A stretch of 64,000 bases of DNA from Musa acuminata AAA Group (taxonomy: Eukaryota; Streptophyta; Magnoliopsida; Zingiberales; Musaceae). Numbering within the stretch: position 1 is the stretch's first letter; the number at the start of each line of letters is the position of its first letter. Below are positions 45,790 to 58,600 of this stretch, piece after piece. Location of the stretch: NCBI RefSeq assembly GCF_036884655.1, contig NC_088355.1, positions 39,375,001 to 39,439,000 on the forward strand, given 5' to 3'. The translations under genes were made by a program, and so were the position numbers. The notes beneath the pieces are model-generated. The model did not search any database, was not told the origin of the DNA, and saw only the letters and a list, made by a program, of their open reading frames with translations.

Positions 45790-46050
45790 TGCAGCGTCAA
45801 ACTCAAGTAGCTCGACCTCTACCCACTTCATGAAGTAATCTACCCCAACAATGAAGAACCTTCGTTGTCCTGAGGTTAGGGGGAAGGGGCTGAGGAGATC
45901 CATGCCCCACTACACAAAGGGTCATGCATAGTCAACCATGGTTAATGGGACCATGGGTTGATGTTGTGCCCGAGCATGCTTTTGTCATTATGGGTATCAT
46001 TGTACATAAGTCGTGGCATCCCGACATATGGTTGGCTAGTAATAGCCTTG
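45790..46050 (-). mobile_element. Integrase fragment of Gypsy element 2
   Basis: - strand translation gives KHARAQHQPMVPLTMVDYA, then WGMDLLSPFPLTSGQRRFFI and VGVDYFMKWVEVELLE, with one stop inside. This is the boundary from the zinc-binding part into the catalytic core; the rest of the core is absent. Confidence 0.85.
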
Positions 46051-46318
46051 TCAAAGGATTTTGAAGGTTAGCGTTCAGCTGCCAATATGCTCTCCGCATA
46101 TTCTCTCATGGACCTCAACTAAAATTGCTTGGGCCTCATCGGGGGCCATGCACCTCGGTAGTGGCTAGGCGGATGACCTTCAATGTAGTCATCCGTTCAT
46201 CTTGCAATACCAAGCTTATGTTCGTCGAAGCCGTTGGGAGGCGGCCTTGTCGGTCGGTAGCGTTCCATCCTTCTTGTAGCAGAGGATTTCCTCTATCGAA
46301 TTTGGAATCACATCGATT

Positions 46319-46998
46319 TCAGCAACATCCTTGGCTGCGATGGTTCGGGAAGGGAGTTGCTTGACCTTCGAATGAGGTGGTTCGGAGCTTAGACCCGAGG
46401 CAAGCTTTGCCGGTGCATCTGCTTACATGTTTTGCGCCCAAGGAACCCTTGTCATCGTAAAGTATTGGAAGCGACCGACGAGTTGTCTTGCCTACGATAA
46501 GTATTTTGACATAGTTGTCTCGAGCCTCATAGTCCTCATTGATGCGACCGACCACCAATTGTGAGTCAGTGAAAACCTCGATGCTTCTTACTTAGAGCTC
46601 CAGGGCTATTCTAAGCCTAAACAAAGCACTTCGTACTTAGTTTCGTTGTTAGTAGCTTTGAATCCGATGTGAAGTGTGTGTCTATACTGTTAGCCATCGG
46701 GTCCCTTTAGAACGAGTCTGGCTCCCCCTCTTTTAGCGTTTGCTGAGCCATCCACATGTAGAGTCCATCGTTGCTCGGCGTGCATGCCGTTATTATCTTC
46801 GGGAGGGGTTAACGTCAAGATGAAGTTAGCGATGGCTTGAGCTTTGATGGTCGTCCTTGGGATGTATTGTAAATCAAATTCTCCGAGCTCTACCAACCAT
46901 TTGAGCATCCGCCCTGGTATGTCAAATTTTGATAGAATCTGCCTTAGCAGTTGGTCAGTGACTACTTGGATCAAGTGGGCTTGGAAATACGAGTGCAA
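46319..46998 (-). mobile_element. RNase H C-terminus plus second (archaeal-type) RNase H
   Basis: First the tail of the normal RNase H (LSKFDIPGRMLKWLVELGEF then DLQYIPRTTIKAQAIANFI). Then, after a linker, WTLHVDGSANAKRGGARLVL with KGPDG opens the additional RNase H (VDGSAN containing the first catalytic Asp). It continues with breaks to VVGRINEDYEARD and ends GSKLRTTSFEGQATPF. Confidence 0.85.
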
Positions 46999-47387
46999 CT
47001 TTCGGGCAGTCTATACAAGCGCCCAAGCTACCTTCTCGATCGGTTGATATCGTGCCTCGGGTCTTTTAGGATGTGGCTCGTGTAATAGATTAGTTGTTGT
47101 GCCCCAGAATCCTCCTAGGTTAGGATAGAACTGACTGCATGTTCAGATGCCGTGAGGTAGAGGCTGAGCGATTCATTCGAAGCGACCAAGGCGAGTCGGG
47201 GTAGTTAGGCGAGATATTCCTCTTCACATTTCGAGGTCCCCCTGAAGTCCTTTGGGCTCTTTAGAGCTTCGAAAAAGGGCTGGCAGTTGTTCGCTGATCA
47301 GGACAAGAATTAGGTGAGAGCAGTAAGTCTCTCAATCAAGCGTTGTAACTTCTTTACTGAGTGGGGGGATTACATGTTGATGATGGC

Positions 47388-47969
47388 TCAAACCTTCTCG
47401 GGGTTGGCATCTATCCCCCTTTGGTGGATGATAAATTCGAGAAATTTTCTCACACAGACATTGAAGGCACACTTGGCAGGGTTGAGGCGCATGTTGAACT
47501 TCCTAATCATCTTGAACGCCTCGGTCAAATCCGCTAGGTGAGTTCGAGTGAACTTGCTTTTCACGATCATGTTGTCGACATAAACCTCCATGTTTCTCCT
47601 GATCTGGTGAGCGAACATATTATTCACTATTCTTTGGTATGTCACCCTGACATTCTTTAACCTGAATGACATGACCTTGTAGTAGTAGACTTAGTGTGTG
47701 ATGAAGACAATATGTTCCTGGTCCTCGGGGGCCATTTTGATTTGATTGTTTCCCGAGAAGGCATCCATGAATGAAAGAAGCCCATGCCTCGAGGTTGCAT
47801 TGACCAGTTGGTCGATCCTTGGGAGCGGATAACAATCCTTTGGGCATGCTTGGTTAAGGTTGGTGTAGTCAACGCATATTAGCCAGCTTCCATTAGGTTT
47901 TTTAACGAGGACTATATTTGATAACCAATGAGGGTATTTCACCTCGGCTATGAATCCCGCCGCCAGCAA
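47388..47969 (-). mobile_element. Reverse transcriptase remnant of Gypsy element 2
   Basis: - strand pieces: LAAGFIAEVKYPHWLSNIVL, VKKPNGSWLICVDYTNLNQA, CPKDCYPLPRIDQLVNATSR, LLSFMDAFSGNNQIKMAPED; then MSFRLKNVRVTYQRIVNNMF, EVYVDNMIVKS and MRLNPAKCAFNV. The RT catalytic YVDD has become YVDN. Frameshift near 47670-47690. Confidence 0.92.
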
Positions 47970-48206
47970 CTGCTCTACTTCATCGCTTACTATCTTTTGT
48001 CAGTCGGGAGCCAACTTCTGTGACTTCTACTTCACCAGTCGTGCTTGGGGATAGATGTTTAGGTAATGTTATGCCACTCTTCGATCAATTCAGGGCATGT
48101 CTTTTGGGGACCAAGCAAAGACGTCAACATTTTTAGTCAGAAAGTTGATGAGTTGTACTCGTTCTTCCTCTGAGAGTTTCGACTCGATTTTCATGATCTT
48201 ATCGGG

Positions 48207-48779
48207 TCAATTCCTATCTAGTGGAACCTCTAGGGTATGTTCGGTTGGTTCGGGATGCAATGATGGTTTTGCGATGTCCCTAGGGTTGGTGATGGGCTTC
48301 TTGTGCTTTCGTTTCTTAGGTAGTGTGACGGTCGCCATGTAACATTGTCTTGATTCCCGAGGGTCGCTCCACACATCCCTGATCCCGGCTCGAGTTGGGA
48401 ACTTCATCGCCCGATGGTAGGTAGAGATGACAGCTTTGAATTTGTTGAGGGTCGGGTGGCCCAGGATAGCGTTATACATCGAGGGGAGCTCCACAACCAT
48501 AAAAGTCACCATGACAATCTTGGATCTTGGCTCTTCCCCCAAGGTAACTCACAAAATGACAGTGTTGAGGGGCGAGATGGAGTCTCCCATGAATCTAGTG
48601 AGCATCGATGGCATCGGAGTAAGGTCTTCTTTGGCTAGGCCAAGCTTCTGGAAGGCATCGAAGTACAGGATGTCGGCGGAACTCCCAGTGTCCACCATGA
48701 TCCTTTTGACCCGAGCATTAGCAATCCTAACTGAGATCACTAATTCATCGTCATGGTGGGGTTGCTCAGTTTCTCCCAT
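48207..48779 (-). mobile_element. Aspartic protease remnant of Gypsy element 2
   Basis: VISVRIANARVKRIMVDTGS with SADILYFDAFQKLGL gives the retropepsin DTGS active site. This is followed after a break by PRSKIVMVTFMVVELPSMYN and AILGHPTLNKFKAVISTYH, the usual segment between protease and RT in this lineage. Confidence 0.9.
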
Positions 48780-49386
48780 CGGGAAGGTGATCTCGAGCTC
48801 CTACTATTGTATAGGGCACTTTTCTATAGCTACTCAGGCATAGGCCTTCCGTCCCGATGTGCTATCTCCTCCCAAGGCTAGCTCGCCTATGATTATGTCG
48901 ATCTGCTTCTCAACGGGAACCAAGGGGTGCAGAGAGGATTCTCATGGCCTTCTGATGTAGTGTCCAAGGTGTCCTCGATGGATGAGCTCCTCGATTTGGT
49001 TTTTCAAGTCATGGCATTCCTCGATATCATGACCATAGTCGCAATGAAATTGATAGTATTTTGAGTGACTTTTTAGTTCCCAGAGGGGTCTTCATCGGGT
49101 TGGGCACTCTTAAGAGTCCTCACTCTCTGATCTGGAGGAATATTTCTATTCTGGATGAATTCAATGGTGGGAGAGAGGGTTTCGGGAATGATTGGTTGGC
49201 TCAATCAAGCCCTCTTCTTGGCGGGCCTTGAACCTACCCTCGGGATGACTCTCCGCAGGGCCTCTTGTGCTCTTTGCACCTTCCCACCACCAACGCCTCA
49301 GTAACTATGTACTAATTTGTGCACTGAAGTATCTCGGGGACGGACATCGCTGGCCATTCAACCAGTGACCAAAAGAATCTAGATGA

Positions 49387-49760
49387 TCACAGACCCATAA
49401 AAAATGCTTGCATTAACAGAGAAGGGTGAGCATTAGGGACTCCTCGGGTCACAGTAGCAAAATGAGCGATGAAATGGGAGAGAAGCTTATCATCTTTCTG
49501 GTTGAGGCCAAGAAGCATGGCTGTAGATGGCTTTGGCCATGTGCTGGCAAGGAAGTTAAGCTTAAACTCTTTGACCAACTGGTCGAAGGATGCAACCGAG
49601 GCTGGCCTTAGTTGGTTGTACCACATCCGAGCTGGGCCTCAAAGAGTAGTAGAAAATGCTCGACACATTAGGGCATCCGAAATGCCATACATGGTCATAT
49701 GGACTCAAAATGCAATAGCATGTTCCGTTGGGTCGGAGCTGCCATCATAGGCTTTGAGCA
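49387..49760 (-). mobile_element. gag remnant of Gypsy element 2
   Basis: [60 protein letters not shown] and [12 protein letters not shown]: the same capsid region as in Gypsy element 1 ([22 protein letters not shown]). Confidence 0.88.
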
Positions 49761-50430
49761 CGGGAAGACGAAAACTTTGCGGGACGGGCTTGTACTAGAC
49801 CTCCTATACAAAAGGTGACCACCCCCCAGGGGAGCCTCGCTGAGCTCTTTCTTGGACTTGTGAAACTCCCTTTGGACTTCATCAAGATGTTAATTGACCG
49901 AGTGTAGTTGAGCCTAGAGGGAGTCCGCCAAGTTGGATGACAACATGTTAAGGTCGAGAGCACTATGCTTGGGTATCAGCCTTGGATTTTTTGATAGCTC
50001 CTTGGGCGATGGGGTAATGTTCACTGCAATGGGCTATGGAGGGGCCGACGGTGACACAGGGACAAGAGCTGGCAGTTGCTGTTACGGAAGTTGAGCTAAT
50101 GTTGACTGTTGGGCGAGTTGAGGAACTAAAGGGATGATGATATGCATCATCTTTGCCAAAGCTTGAACTTGGTGAGTGAGGCTAAGGAACGCCTCAGTCG
50201 AGATGGCAGGCTACCCCATGTTGGTCTCGGGAGGTGACAGCCCGGGGTCATTGAACAGTCGCCATTAGCGACTTGGGGTCGCGGTTGAGTTGTTTCCTTC
50301 TAGGCTTGGAGGAAGCGGGGGCTGTCCTCTGAACCCAAAGGTCGGGTGTGGCTCTTCTTCGGGACACTCTCCCGGGTTGTTCGGTTAGGGGCGCTCTTGC
50401 GACATCAAGCCCTCCTTCTAGCGCTAAAAA

Positions 50431-51321
50431 TATTAGTGAATCTTTATGTCATGGTCGAGGAGTCAACACGGCTCGATCCGATCCCGGATGTACAAGGTCC
50501 CCCACACAGAGACTCAAGCAACAAAAGTATGCATCAGGTCGGGTTGAGCTATGAGTCTTATAGCTTGGTTCTTTGTCACCAGCCCTTGCACATAGGTTGA
50601 GATCAGGAGGGAGATTTCCCAACTTGACCCCTCCGAAGCTCAAGTTAGCCTTGAGTTGAATGTGCGAAAAGTCCTCCCTTAGCGCTGGCTAGGTGGTGGG
50701 TTTTTATACCTGAACATAAGGGTCGGTCATACCTAGTTCGTTAATAACTGTCGACCCCTTAAACTGCTAGCCCATATCTTTCGTGCGGACACCGGTTGGC
50801 CTACTCGGATCGACACCGAGTGAGCTATGAGTCTTGCAGCCTGGTTCTTCATCACCAGCCCCTGCACATAGGTTGAGGTCAGGAGGTTGATTTCTCGACT
50901 TAACCCCTCCGAAGCTCAAGTTAGCCTTGAGTTGAATGTGCGAAAAGTCCTCCCTTGGCGCTGGCTAGGTAGCGGGTTTTTATACCTGCACATAGGGGTC
51001 GGTCGTACCTAGTTCATTAATAACTGCCGACCCCTTAAGCGGTCAGCCCATATCTTCCATGCGGACATCGGTTGGCCTACCCGGATCGGTACCAAGCGAC
51101 GCCGTCCGGAGCTTTCCGGGGCAGCTTCATACCCGATAACACCATCCCGAACTTTCCGAGAGCAACTCTATACTATGCGGTGCACCTTGCATGGCCTTGT
51201 ATGGTGTGAGAGGATGGTTGTGTCGTCTAAGTATGTGGTGTCGTGCCGATGTGGTATGCCACATCGGCTTTGAAGCTCCACGTTGGTGCTATCGTGGCAG
51301 CTGCCAAAGGATGCCCTATCA
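50431..51321 (-). repeat. 5' LTR of Gypsy element 2 with internal 276-bp tandem duplication
   Basis: The unit 50545-50820 (starting TGAGCTATGAGTCTTATAGC) is repeated at 50821 to about 51096 (TGAGCTATGAGTCTTGCAGC). Without the second unit the LTR would be about 615 bp, close to the 631 bp of element 1. Ends CCCTATCA. Confidence 0.92.
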
Positions 51322-51532
51322 TAAACCATTGACTCTTTGAAGTCCTCCTGACAATTCAGGCTTGTTGCAAAACATAGGGAACAACCAACAATTGTTTCCT
51401 TCAGTTTCAATCCTTTAGGATGAATCCATATCATGCATGTTCGGAGTTGAGCAAAATACGTTCCAAAATTTAAATAAATCATAAATTCATACTTTACATA
51501 TTCTTTTATTTCTACTGTGAAAATTGAAAGTA

Positions 51533-51581
<49 letters not shown>

Positions 51582-52698
51582 GTAATTAATTCTACTGTTC
51601 TGTCGTATATTAAACGTGAGACGTCTTAAGCCATCGCTCCTACTCGCCCTGCGATTGGGGACAAGAGGGCCCGACGCGGGACCCACTATGCAGGTGAATA
51701 CGCCACAGGAAAAAAGGAAAAACATTTATTATTTATTATGGGGTTCGGCTGATCTGCCTCGGCTTAGACACCACCCAGGGAAGCAGCGCCGTTTCATCAA
51801 CTGCCAATCGCACGTGCCAACCATAGCCGAACTGGCCACGTAGGAGCGCCCTTTCAACCCAACGGGAAGAAGCTGTTCCCTGCTTTGTGGCTGTTGTACA
51901 CCTGTAGCCATAGCCGGGTGGGCCAGGAAGGCCGCACGCAAACCATTTCCTCCTTTGTCCGTATAAATGTTCTGTGCGCACTTTGCATCTCTTCGTCTGA
52001 CTCAACTCTTTATGGCAATTGCACCGTATATTTTTGTTGCATAGAATTATTCTATGCAAACATTTGTATAGAGTAAATGATTAGGACAAAAGTTTGTAGG
52101 AAAAGACATTTTTTCGGGGTGTCTCAAGACAACGCATAAAGAGCTGACAAAAATAAAAATCACGGAACGGAGCCCAGAATCAATCACCCACAACAGAGTT
52201 CTTTCTCCATTCACTTTCTTTTAGCAGTGGGTCCCGTTTCACTGTAGTGACGTGTCGAAATATGAAAGATCTAGTCGTGTTGGGTAACCAGTTTCGAGTC
52301 GGTGTAGGAAAAGGTTATATGCCGTTTACTCGAGCAATACATTTTGTACCGTGATATCCGTGTACCCGTGTGGCGATTGGCGATCGCGTGGGCCAACGTG
52401 AACCAGTTAGCTGGGACCGTGTTGGGGTAGCGGAGTGGCGGGTAAATTTCGAATTTTTTTTGGGGGTTTGTTTATTCGTAATAAATGGAGAAAATAATTG
52501 TGCGGTATAAAGAAGCTGCGCTCCGTCCCGTCAAAATGGGAGGCGGAGAGAGGAAGCGCCCGGGAGACTTATCGAATCGTGGAGTCTCCCTTGTCTGTAT
52601 CTCATCTGGGTTCGAGCCGGCGATTGGGTTTGAATCGGGGTGAGGACAGCGGTGATCGTCAGCGGGTGTGGCAGAGGCGGTGATCATCGGATTGGGAG
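51322..52698. other. Upstream region of the CBS/PB1 gene
   Basis: Contains an AT microsatellite at 51534-51579 and, from about 51600, GC-richer sequence likely to include the promoter. No TATA box could be chosen with confidence. 52500-52698 is probably the 5' UTR. Confidence 0.45.
51534..51579. repeat. (AT)n microsatellite
   Basis: AT dinucleotides with a single G interruption (ATGTAT near 51547). Confidence 0.95.
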
Positions 52699-55600
52699 AT
52701 GGACGGGCTGGGCGGCGGCGGTTCCTTGCGGAAGAGCATATCCGGGAGCAGCGTCTCCGGAAGGAAGAAGGCACCGGAGAACGGGAGCGCGGAAGTTGGC
52801 CGGCGGACTTCCATAACTCGCCCACCGTGCGTATCTTGTTCCTTGTTTCTAATGAAAATTCCTCTTGGTCGATTCGATTTCTTCCGTCGATTTGGAATCT
52901 TCAGTAGATATTGAACCCCGGTTTGGGTTTGTCATCGGGATTTAGATGACTCTTGACCTAGGAAACGATTTCTCTGTTGCTGTGTTTCTTTTGTTATGCT
53001 TTCTTCTTTCAGGAATTAAAATATTGTTGTTACTTGAATGCTCAAAGAACGAAATCAATGTGCTTTTCTTGTAAATTAAAGCCTTTATTCTTTCTGCCTA
53101 TTGTAGCTTGAAATTACTAGTAAGGGTGACTTCAGATCTATTTTTCCGTGGTTCATTGCATCTATTATGCGTATAACTCATTGTTCTTATTATGCAAAAT
53201 ACATGGTTATTGCTGCTGTCAGAATCAGCTTGGAGGAGGGCGTTAAAGATATGCAAGGGGTGTCCCTGACCTGCAGATATGTTTGTTTATTGGATGAGGA
53301 TAGGAGTCCATGGAGAGTTCATCTGATGATTGATGGGGAATTCTAATTCCCTTCTTATCTACAAAAATTTTGTAACCAAAGTCCTATTTGAAAATTTGCA
53401 CCAGTTTTTCAATTCCACTCAAGATCATCAAATTTGAAATCAGACCACTTCATGATTAAATTCAGCTAATTAACAAATTCTGACATTGTTAATGACCACA
53501 TGCTAAATTTTTTATTTTAGTGGTGCCAAATAAATAGAACTTTTCCTTGGTATCAAACTACAGTGTGGTTGATTTTTTTCTTCATATTATATTTGTAATC
53601 TTAAGTTCAGGTAATTTGTCAAGATTCTAAAGAATACTTTCCCTAAATAGAAGTATTAAGCCATAGGTCAATCATATTTTAAGTTGAGTAGCAGTTCCCT
53701 ACTTCTAAAATTCTTAACTTTTGGATGCTAGTTGGTGGCTGTTCTAGGGAAACAAATGAGGCTTTCTAAAATTCACTATCAATGGAGATTTTTCATCCAA
53801 AATTATTGATTTGTGCTTGTTCAGACAATTGATTAAACCATTTTGATGTTGCCCTTGATAGACATTTAGACACCTGATTTTTGTGACTTGGGGATTTCCC
53901 TACCTGTCTTCCTAACCAGGAGCATTGGATTTGGCAACATAAATACGTAGGGGTCAACGTTTTACTTATACTACATATCAACTTTGGGAGTCCTAACCAG
54001 GAGCATACACTACGTATCAACTTTGGGGTTCCTAACCACGAGCATAGCTTTTGGTAACAGAAGTAGGTTAGGTGCAATTCTTTACTTATACTGCATATCA
54101 ACTTTGGGAGTTCTAATTATCAGAAGTAAATAATTTTTTTAGATTAACTTCTTTTACATTTTACATTTTTTTTTCTCGATCACCTTGTTAGTAACTCATT
54201 TATGATAGAAATTAAATCTATTTCGTAATTTTTATTGTTGGCTTTTAAATACTTATATTTCTTTCTAACAACATTTTATACTAAATGAGTATGCACAAAA
54301 ATGTAGGAAAATGCAGTGTGGAAATTTCCTTGCACGAGCAAAGAGCATAAAACCACACTCTTCATTTTTCATGTCATAATCCTTGATCACTTAGTGCCCT
54401 TTTTACTCTAGTATGAAGGCGAAACCATAGTGCAGGTGATTAACAAAAGATATTCTAATGTTGAATTTTCATACCCAACATGTTGGTAGGCCTTTCTGAA
54501 TTTCTATGATGCACTTCCTCTAGCTTAACAGTGCAAAAATGTATTGGAGAATATTAATCAAATTACATGTGCTGTTACTGTCATTGATCTATTGAATGGA
54601 CTGTTTCTGTTTGTTGCTAACTACTTCTAGATATTGTCTCTACATTCTATTTCTACATGCTGCAGTCATGGTACTGTCTTAACTTTGATCCCTGGTTGCA
54701 GCACTACAAGTGGAGAGAGAACTGTAAAAAGATTACGATTGTCTAAGGCCTTAACAATTCCTGAAAGTACAACTGTCTATGAAGCTTGCCGTCGGATGGC
54801 TGCACGACGGGTTGATGCTGTGTTGTTGACGGACTCGAATGCATTACTTTGTGGAATTCTAACAGACAAGGTTCTTCTACAGTATGCTTGATTTCTTTTT
54901 ATGACCAAGTCAAGGTGTTGGAACTCATATTGTTGGTGTTTTTGCTAAAATTGTTTAACTGCAGGATATAACGACAAGAGTCATTGCTCGAGAGCTAAAG
55001 CTGGAAGAAACTCCAGTGTCAAAAGTGATGACTCGAAATCCTTTATTCGTCCTTTCAGACACACTGGCAGTGGAAGCATTGCAGAAGATGGTACAAGGTA
55101 TGTAATTTTGGAAACTTATGGGCATCTCCATCTCTCTATATTGTAAGTTATTATTACAACTTCAACCTTGGGACTTGTAGGGAAGTTCAGACATCTTCCG
55201 GTTGTGGAAAATGGTGAAGTCATTGCTTTGCTTGACATAGCAAAATGTCTATATGATGCAATAGCAAGAATGGAAAGGGCAGCTGAAAAGGGAAAGGCCA
55301 TTGCAGCTGCTGTTGAAGGGGTGGAAAAACATTGGGGTACATCTATTTCTGGTGTGTGGTTTCATTACATCATAGTAATTGGATATTTTTCTCATGACTC
55401 TCAGAAAAAACACTTATTGTTCTACTATGATTATTATATCTTTATCTCTTTCCCTAAAGAAACTATAGTTTTATTTGTTTCTAAACTCTTCATTTTTTCT
55501 TTATAAGCAGTTGGCCTAATAACTTTTAAGATCTTTTCTGTAGGTCCTAATACATTTATAGAAACTCTCCGAGAGCGGATGTTTAGACCATCTTTATCAA

Positions 55601-58600
55601 CCATCATTCAAGAGAATTCAAAGTAGGTAATATTCTCTTTTGGAATTTACATTCTTATGCATGACAAGATATGACTCTGGCTTGTTAGTATCCCAGTGAT
55701 ATTTAGGATTGGAGCAAATAAATATGTTTACAGTTGGTTGATGGTGGAATCTTTTCCTAGGGTTGTGACGATATCACCAACTGATTCAGTGTTAACTGCA
55801 ACAAAGAAGATGCTTGAGCTGAAAATAAGTTCAGCAGTTATAACAGTTGAAAAAAAGCCTCAGGGGATTCTGACGTATGTTGCAACTAATTTTAAAAATC
55901 TTATCTCATTTTGCCTCTTCTGCTAAACTTTTTCCTTTTCCCTTCATTTATTTTTATCAGTTCAAGAGACATTTTAATGCGTCTAGTTACTCAGAATCTT
56001 TCTCCAGAGTCCACCCCAGTGGAAAAGGTATCTCGTTGGCCACATATTTCTTTTTATTGTTGCTTAAATTTCTACCGCAGTTGCTTTCTTGTTTAGTTGA
56101 TTTTGTAGCAAGTTCATACATCTCAAGGTATCCCCTAGTTGCATGGAAAAAAGATGGAAGTGGATTTTCTACCCAAAAAAGCCTTTTCCATCAAAAAATA
56201 AACAAATTGTTCGGGTTATAGGTTAGGAATATTGATTTCTTTTTTCCCTTTCGTGTTTGGAATACTGGGCAAGAATACACGAGGTTTTTCTTCTTTGCAA
56301 ATGATATGTTGAGAAGCCCTAGGAAGAAGTATGTGGAGTATTATTTTGGTTTATGGACATACATCTTGAAAATGAAATCATGACTTTTCCTAGAAATATG
56401 GAAATCAGTTTATCCCTTTTTCAGTTTTTATTAAACAAACACAAAAAGAACAGTCTTGAAGAAAAACTGTTTGAAGTTTCCTTGCAATTATACACGTAGT
56501 AGAAAAAGGAAATAACCTAAGAAAGGTTGTAGCACAAAAATAGTTGTGTGGACTCAGTTTATCTTTTTATTGTGATCTTCAGCCATTTTAAAGTTTACCA
56601 ATGAAGTAGATCCTTTGTTCTATCAATTTACACTTGTTTTACTTGAACATATTAGACATACACAGCTTAAGTATATCATTCTTATGTAGCTGCTAAGTGG
56701 GCTGGTTCCATGTCACATACTGTGGATCCAGATTCTGTTGAAGCCTTTTTTGCACTCTAGCATTGCAAATTGAAAATAATTTCTTCTTCAGCTTCAGTTC
56801 TGATTCAGTTAATATACATGTTGGTGAAGGATATGAAAATAATGAGATACAAAACATAGCCAGTGGTTTGCAGGATGATCTCGAAACCCCCTAAATTCAG
56901 GAAATCAACTGAAACTCCTTGGAAACCCTTCTATCTAAATGAATATCAGCCAATCCAAATAAATCCTGTACAACTTTGATTGATTCTGCCAGTAAGTTAT
57001 GGCCACAGAAGTCCATCTGACCCATATGATTCATTTCAAAAGTTAACCAATCTTCCCTTTTATAGGTTGATCTCAACTGCCCTTTCATGGTTGATCTCTT
57101 CTGAGCTTGGGCTGAGATCCATTCTGGTCAATACTGATTATCCAACTGCTATTGTTGATCCTGAACAATAACAATTAGAGCAGATAGCAGACTTTAGCAT
57201 GGCATAAACTTAAGAGGATGATGATAAACAACATTATATATTCGAGAATTTTAAGATTATTCAGGTAATAAAATTGGTGAGAGTGAGCAGTATATAGTGT
57301 CAATAGACCTTGGTTATGTCTAGAAGAATATGGAACTAAAACAACAGAGTTTATTACATTGTTATGCCAGTTCTATAAAATGAAACAACACAAGGGAAAT
57401 TAAATAACTGAAGCATTTTTATCTAATATTTTTTAAATTTCAAATATGAAAAGTGTGTTGCCTAATGCATGAGGCTCCAAGAAGTTTATTATCTGGTGAA
57501 AGTTAATTTGTTTAGCCTTATCCCTTCAAGAAGAGAGGCCTTATTTGTTTCTCAATCCCATTGATATAGGTTGCAAAGGGGCAACCTTAACCTTGTCCAG
57601 AGCCAAGGCTGTTTATTTGTGAACATTTTATTTTTTTTAACATATTTATAGAGAACACATTATTAAGTCAGGTTGATATAGTATGCTGGTGACTGGGCCA
57701 CCATATGTAATGTATACAACAATTTGTGGTTCTCTATTTCCTGACATTTATAACATGTAATCTAATATAAATTACCAAATTTAAGTCCAGATATGTAGTA
57801 TACAATCAGGTAAAACAGTGATAGAGTTTGAAAGTAAAAAAGGAAAACAATCATGCCTAAATGAACAGCGCAATCTATTTCTGGATTTTTATTGCATTTA
57901 TGAGCTTATTGTACTCATAATTAAGAACTAGATAAGTATAATTCTAAGAGATACATGCTAGACTCCATAACATGTCTATTATGTGTGACAATAAGAAAAA
58001 GAGATAACAAATGAACAATGATCTGCATTTTTTGTCATCTGCACATGCTTGAGCTGCTGATCCTTGCATTATCCGTTTGTGGGTTGAGGCTTTGCGACCA
58101 TGACATATATGCATAACCATGATGTCATGTGTATGGACAAGATGTTTAGTCATTTGGGCTTTCTTTTCTTTTCCTTTTCTCCAGAGATGTTGACACATAG
58201 CTTGATTTTTTCCCCAAAACTTGTTGTTCGAGATATTCAAATTGCATATTTGAGTTGTAGCATTTTTCAGATGATTATACATACATGATCAGATAATTAT
58301 ACATATACCTTAGCCCAAGAAATCTTTAAAGCTTGTTTCAATTATCTGGACAGTCTTTTCTCTTTAAAAGATGCAATTAAACAATTTGCAAAATATCTAT
58401 AACATTTTCCCCTATCATATTCCTGTAGCAGTGCTAGTAATAGCATAAATTATGTAAACTTGATTGTCTTTTGTCTGTTTCACTGATTTTATATGTTTAG
58501 CGGTAAGTCTGATTTGCTATCGAAGTATTCGTACAATCATTTTTTTGTTACCTTATGTTTCTTGATGTGACTTCTCAAGACCATATGTACTAATTTTATA

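Larger units (their letters stand above)
45243..51321 (-). mobile_element. Gypsy element 2, Tat lineage with two RNase H domains
   Basis: Read on the - strand from 51321: 5' LTR (51321-50431), leader, gag (about 49760-49390), protease (48779-48550), RT (47969-47390), RNase H (about 47330-46800), a second RNase H (about 46770-46440), integrase fragment (about 46050-45790), then the truncated 3' LTR (about 45637-45243). Flanks TAAAT (45238-45242) and TAAAC (51322-51326) form a 4/5 target duplication. Many stops and frameshifts. The second RNase H, after the normal one and before integrase, marks the Tat/Retand/Ogre branch. Confidence 0.87.

Noticed and set aside
51168..51725. 185-codon - strand ORF spanning the AT microsatellite
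   Set aside because: Contains an IYIYIY run from the AT repeat and part of the LTR; not a protein.
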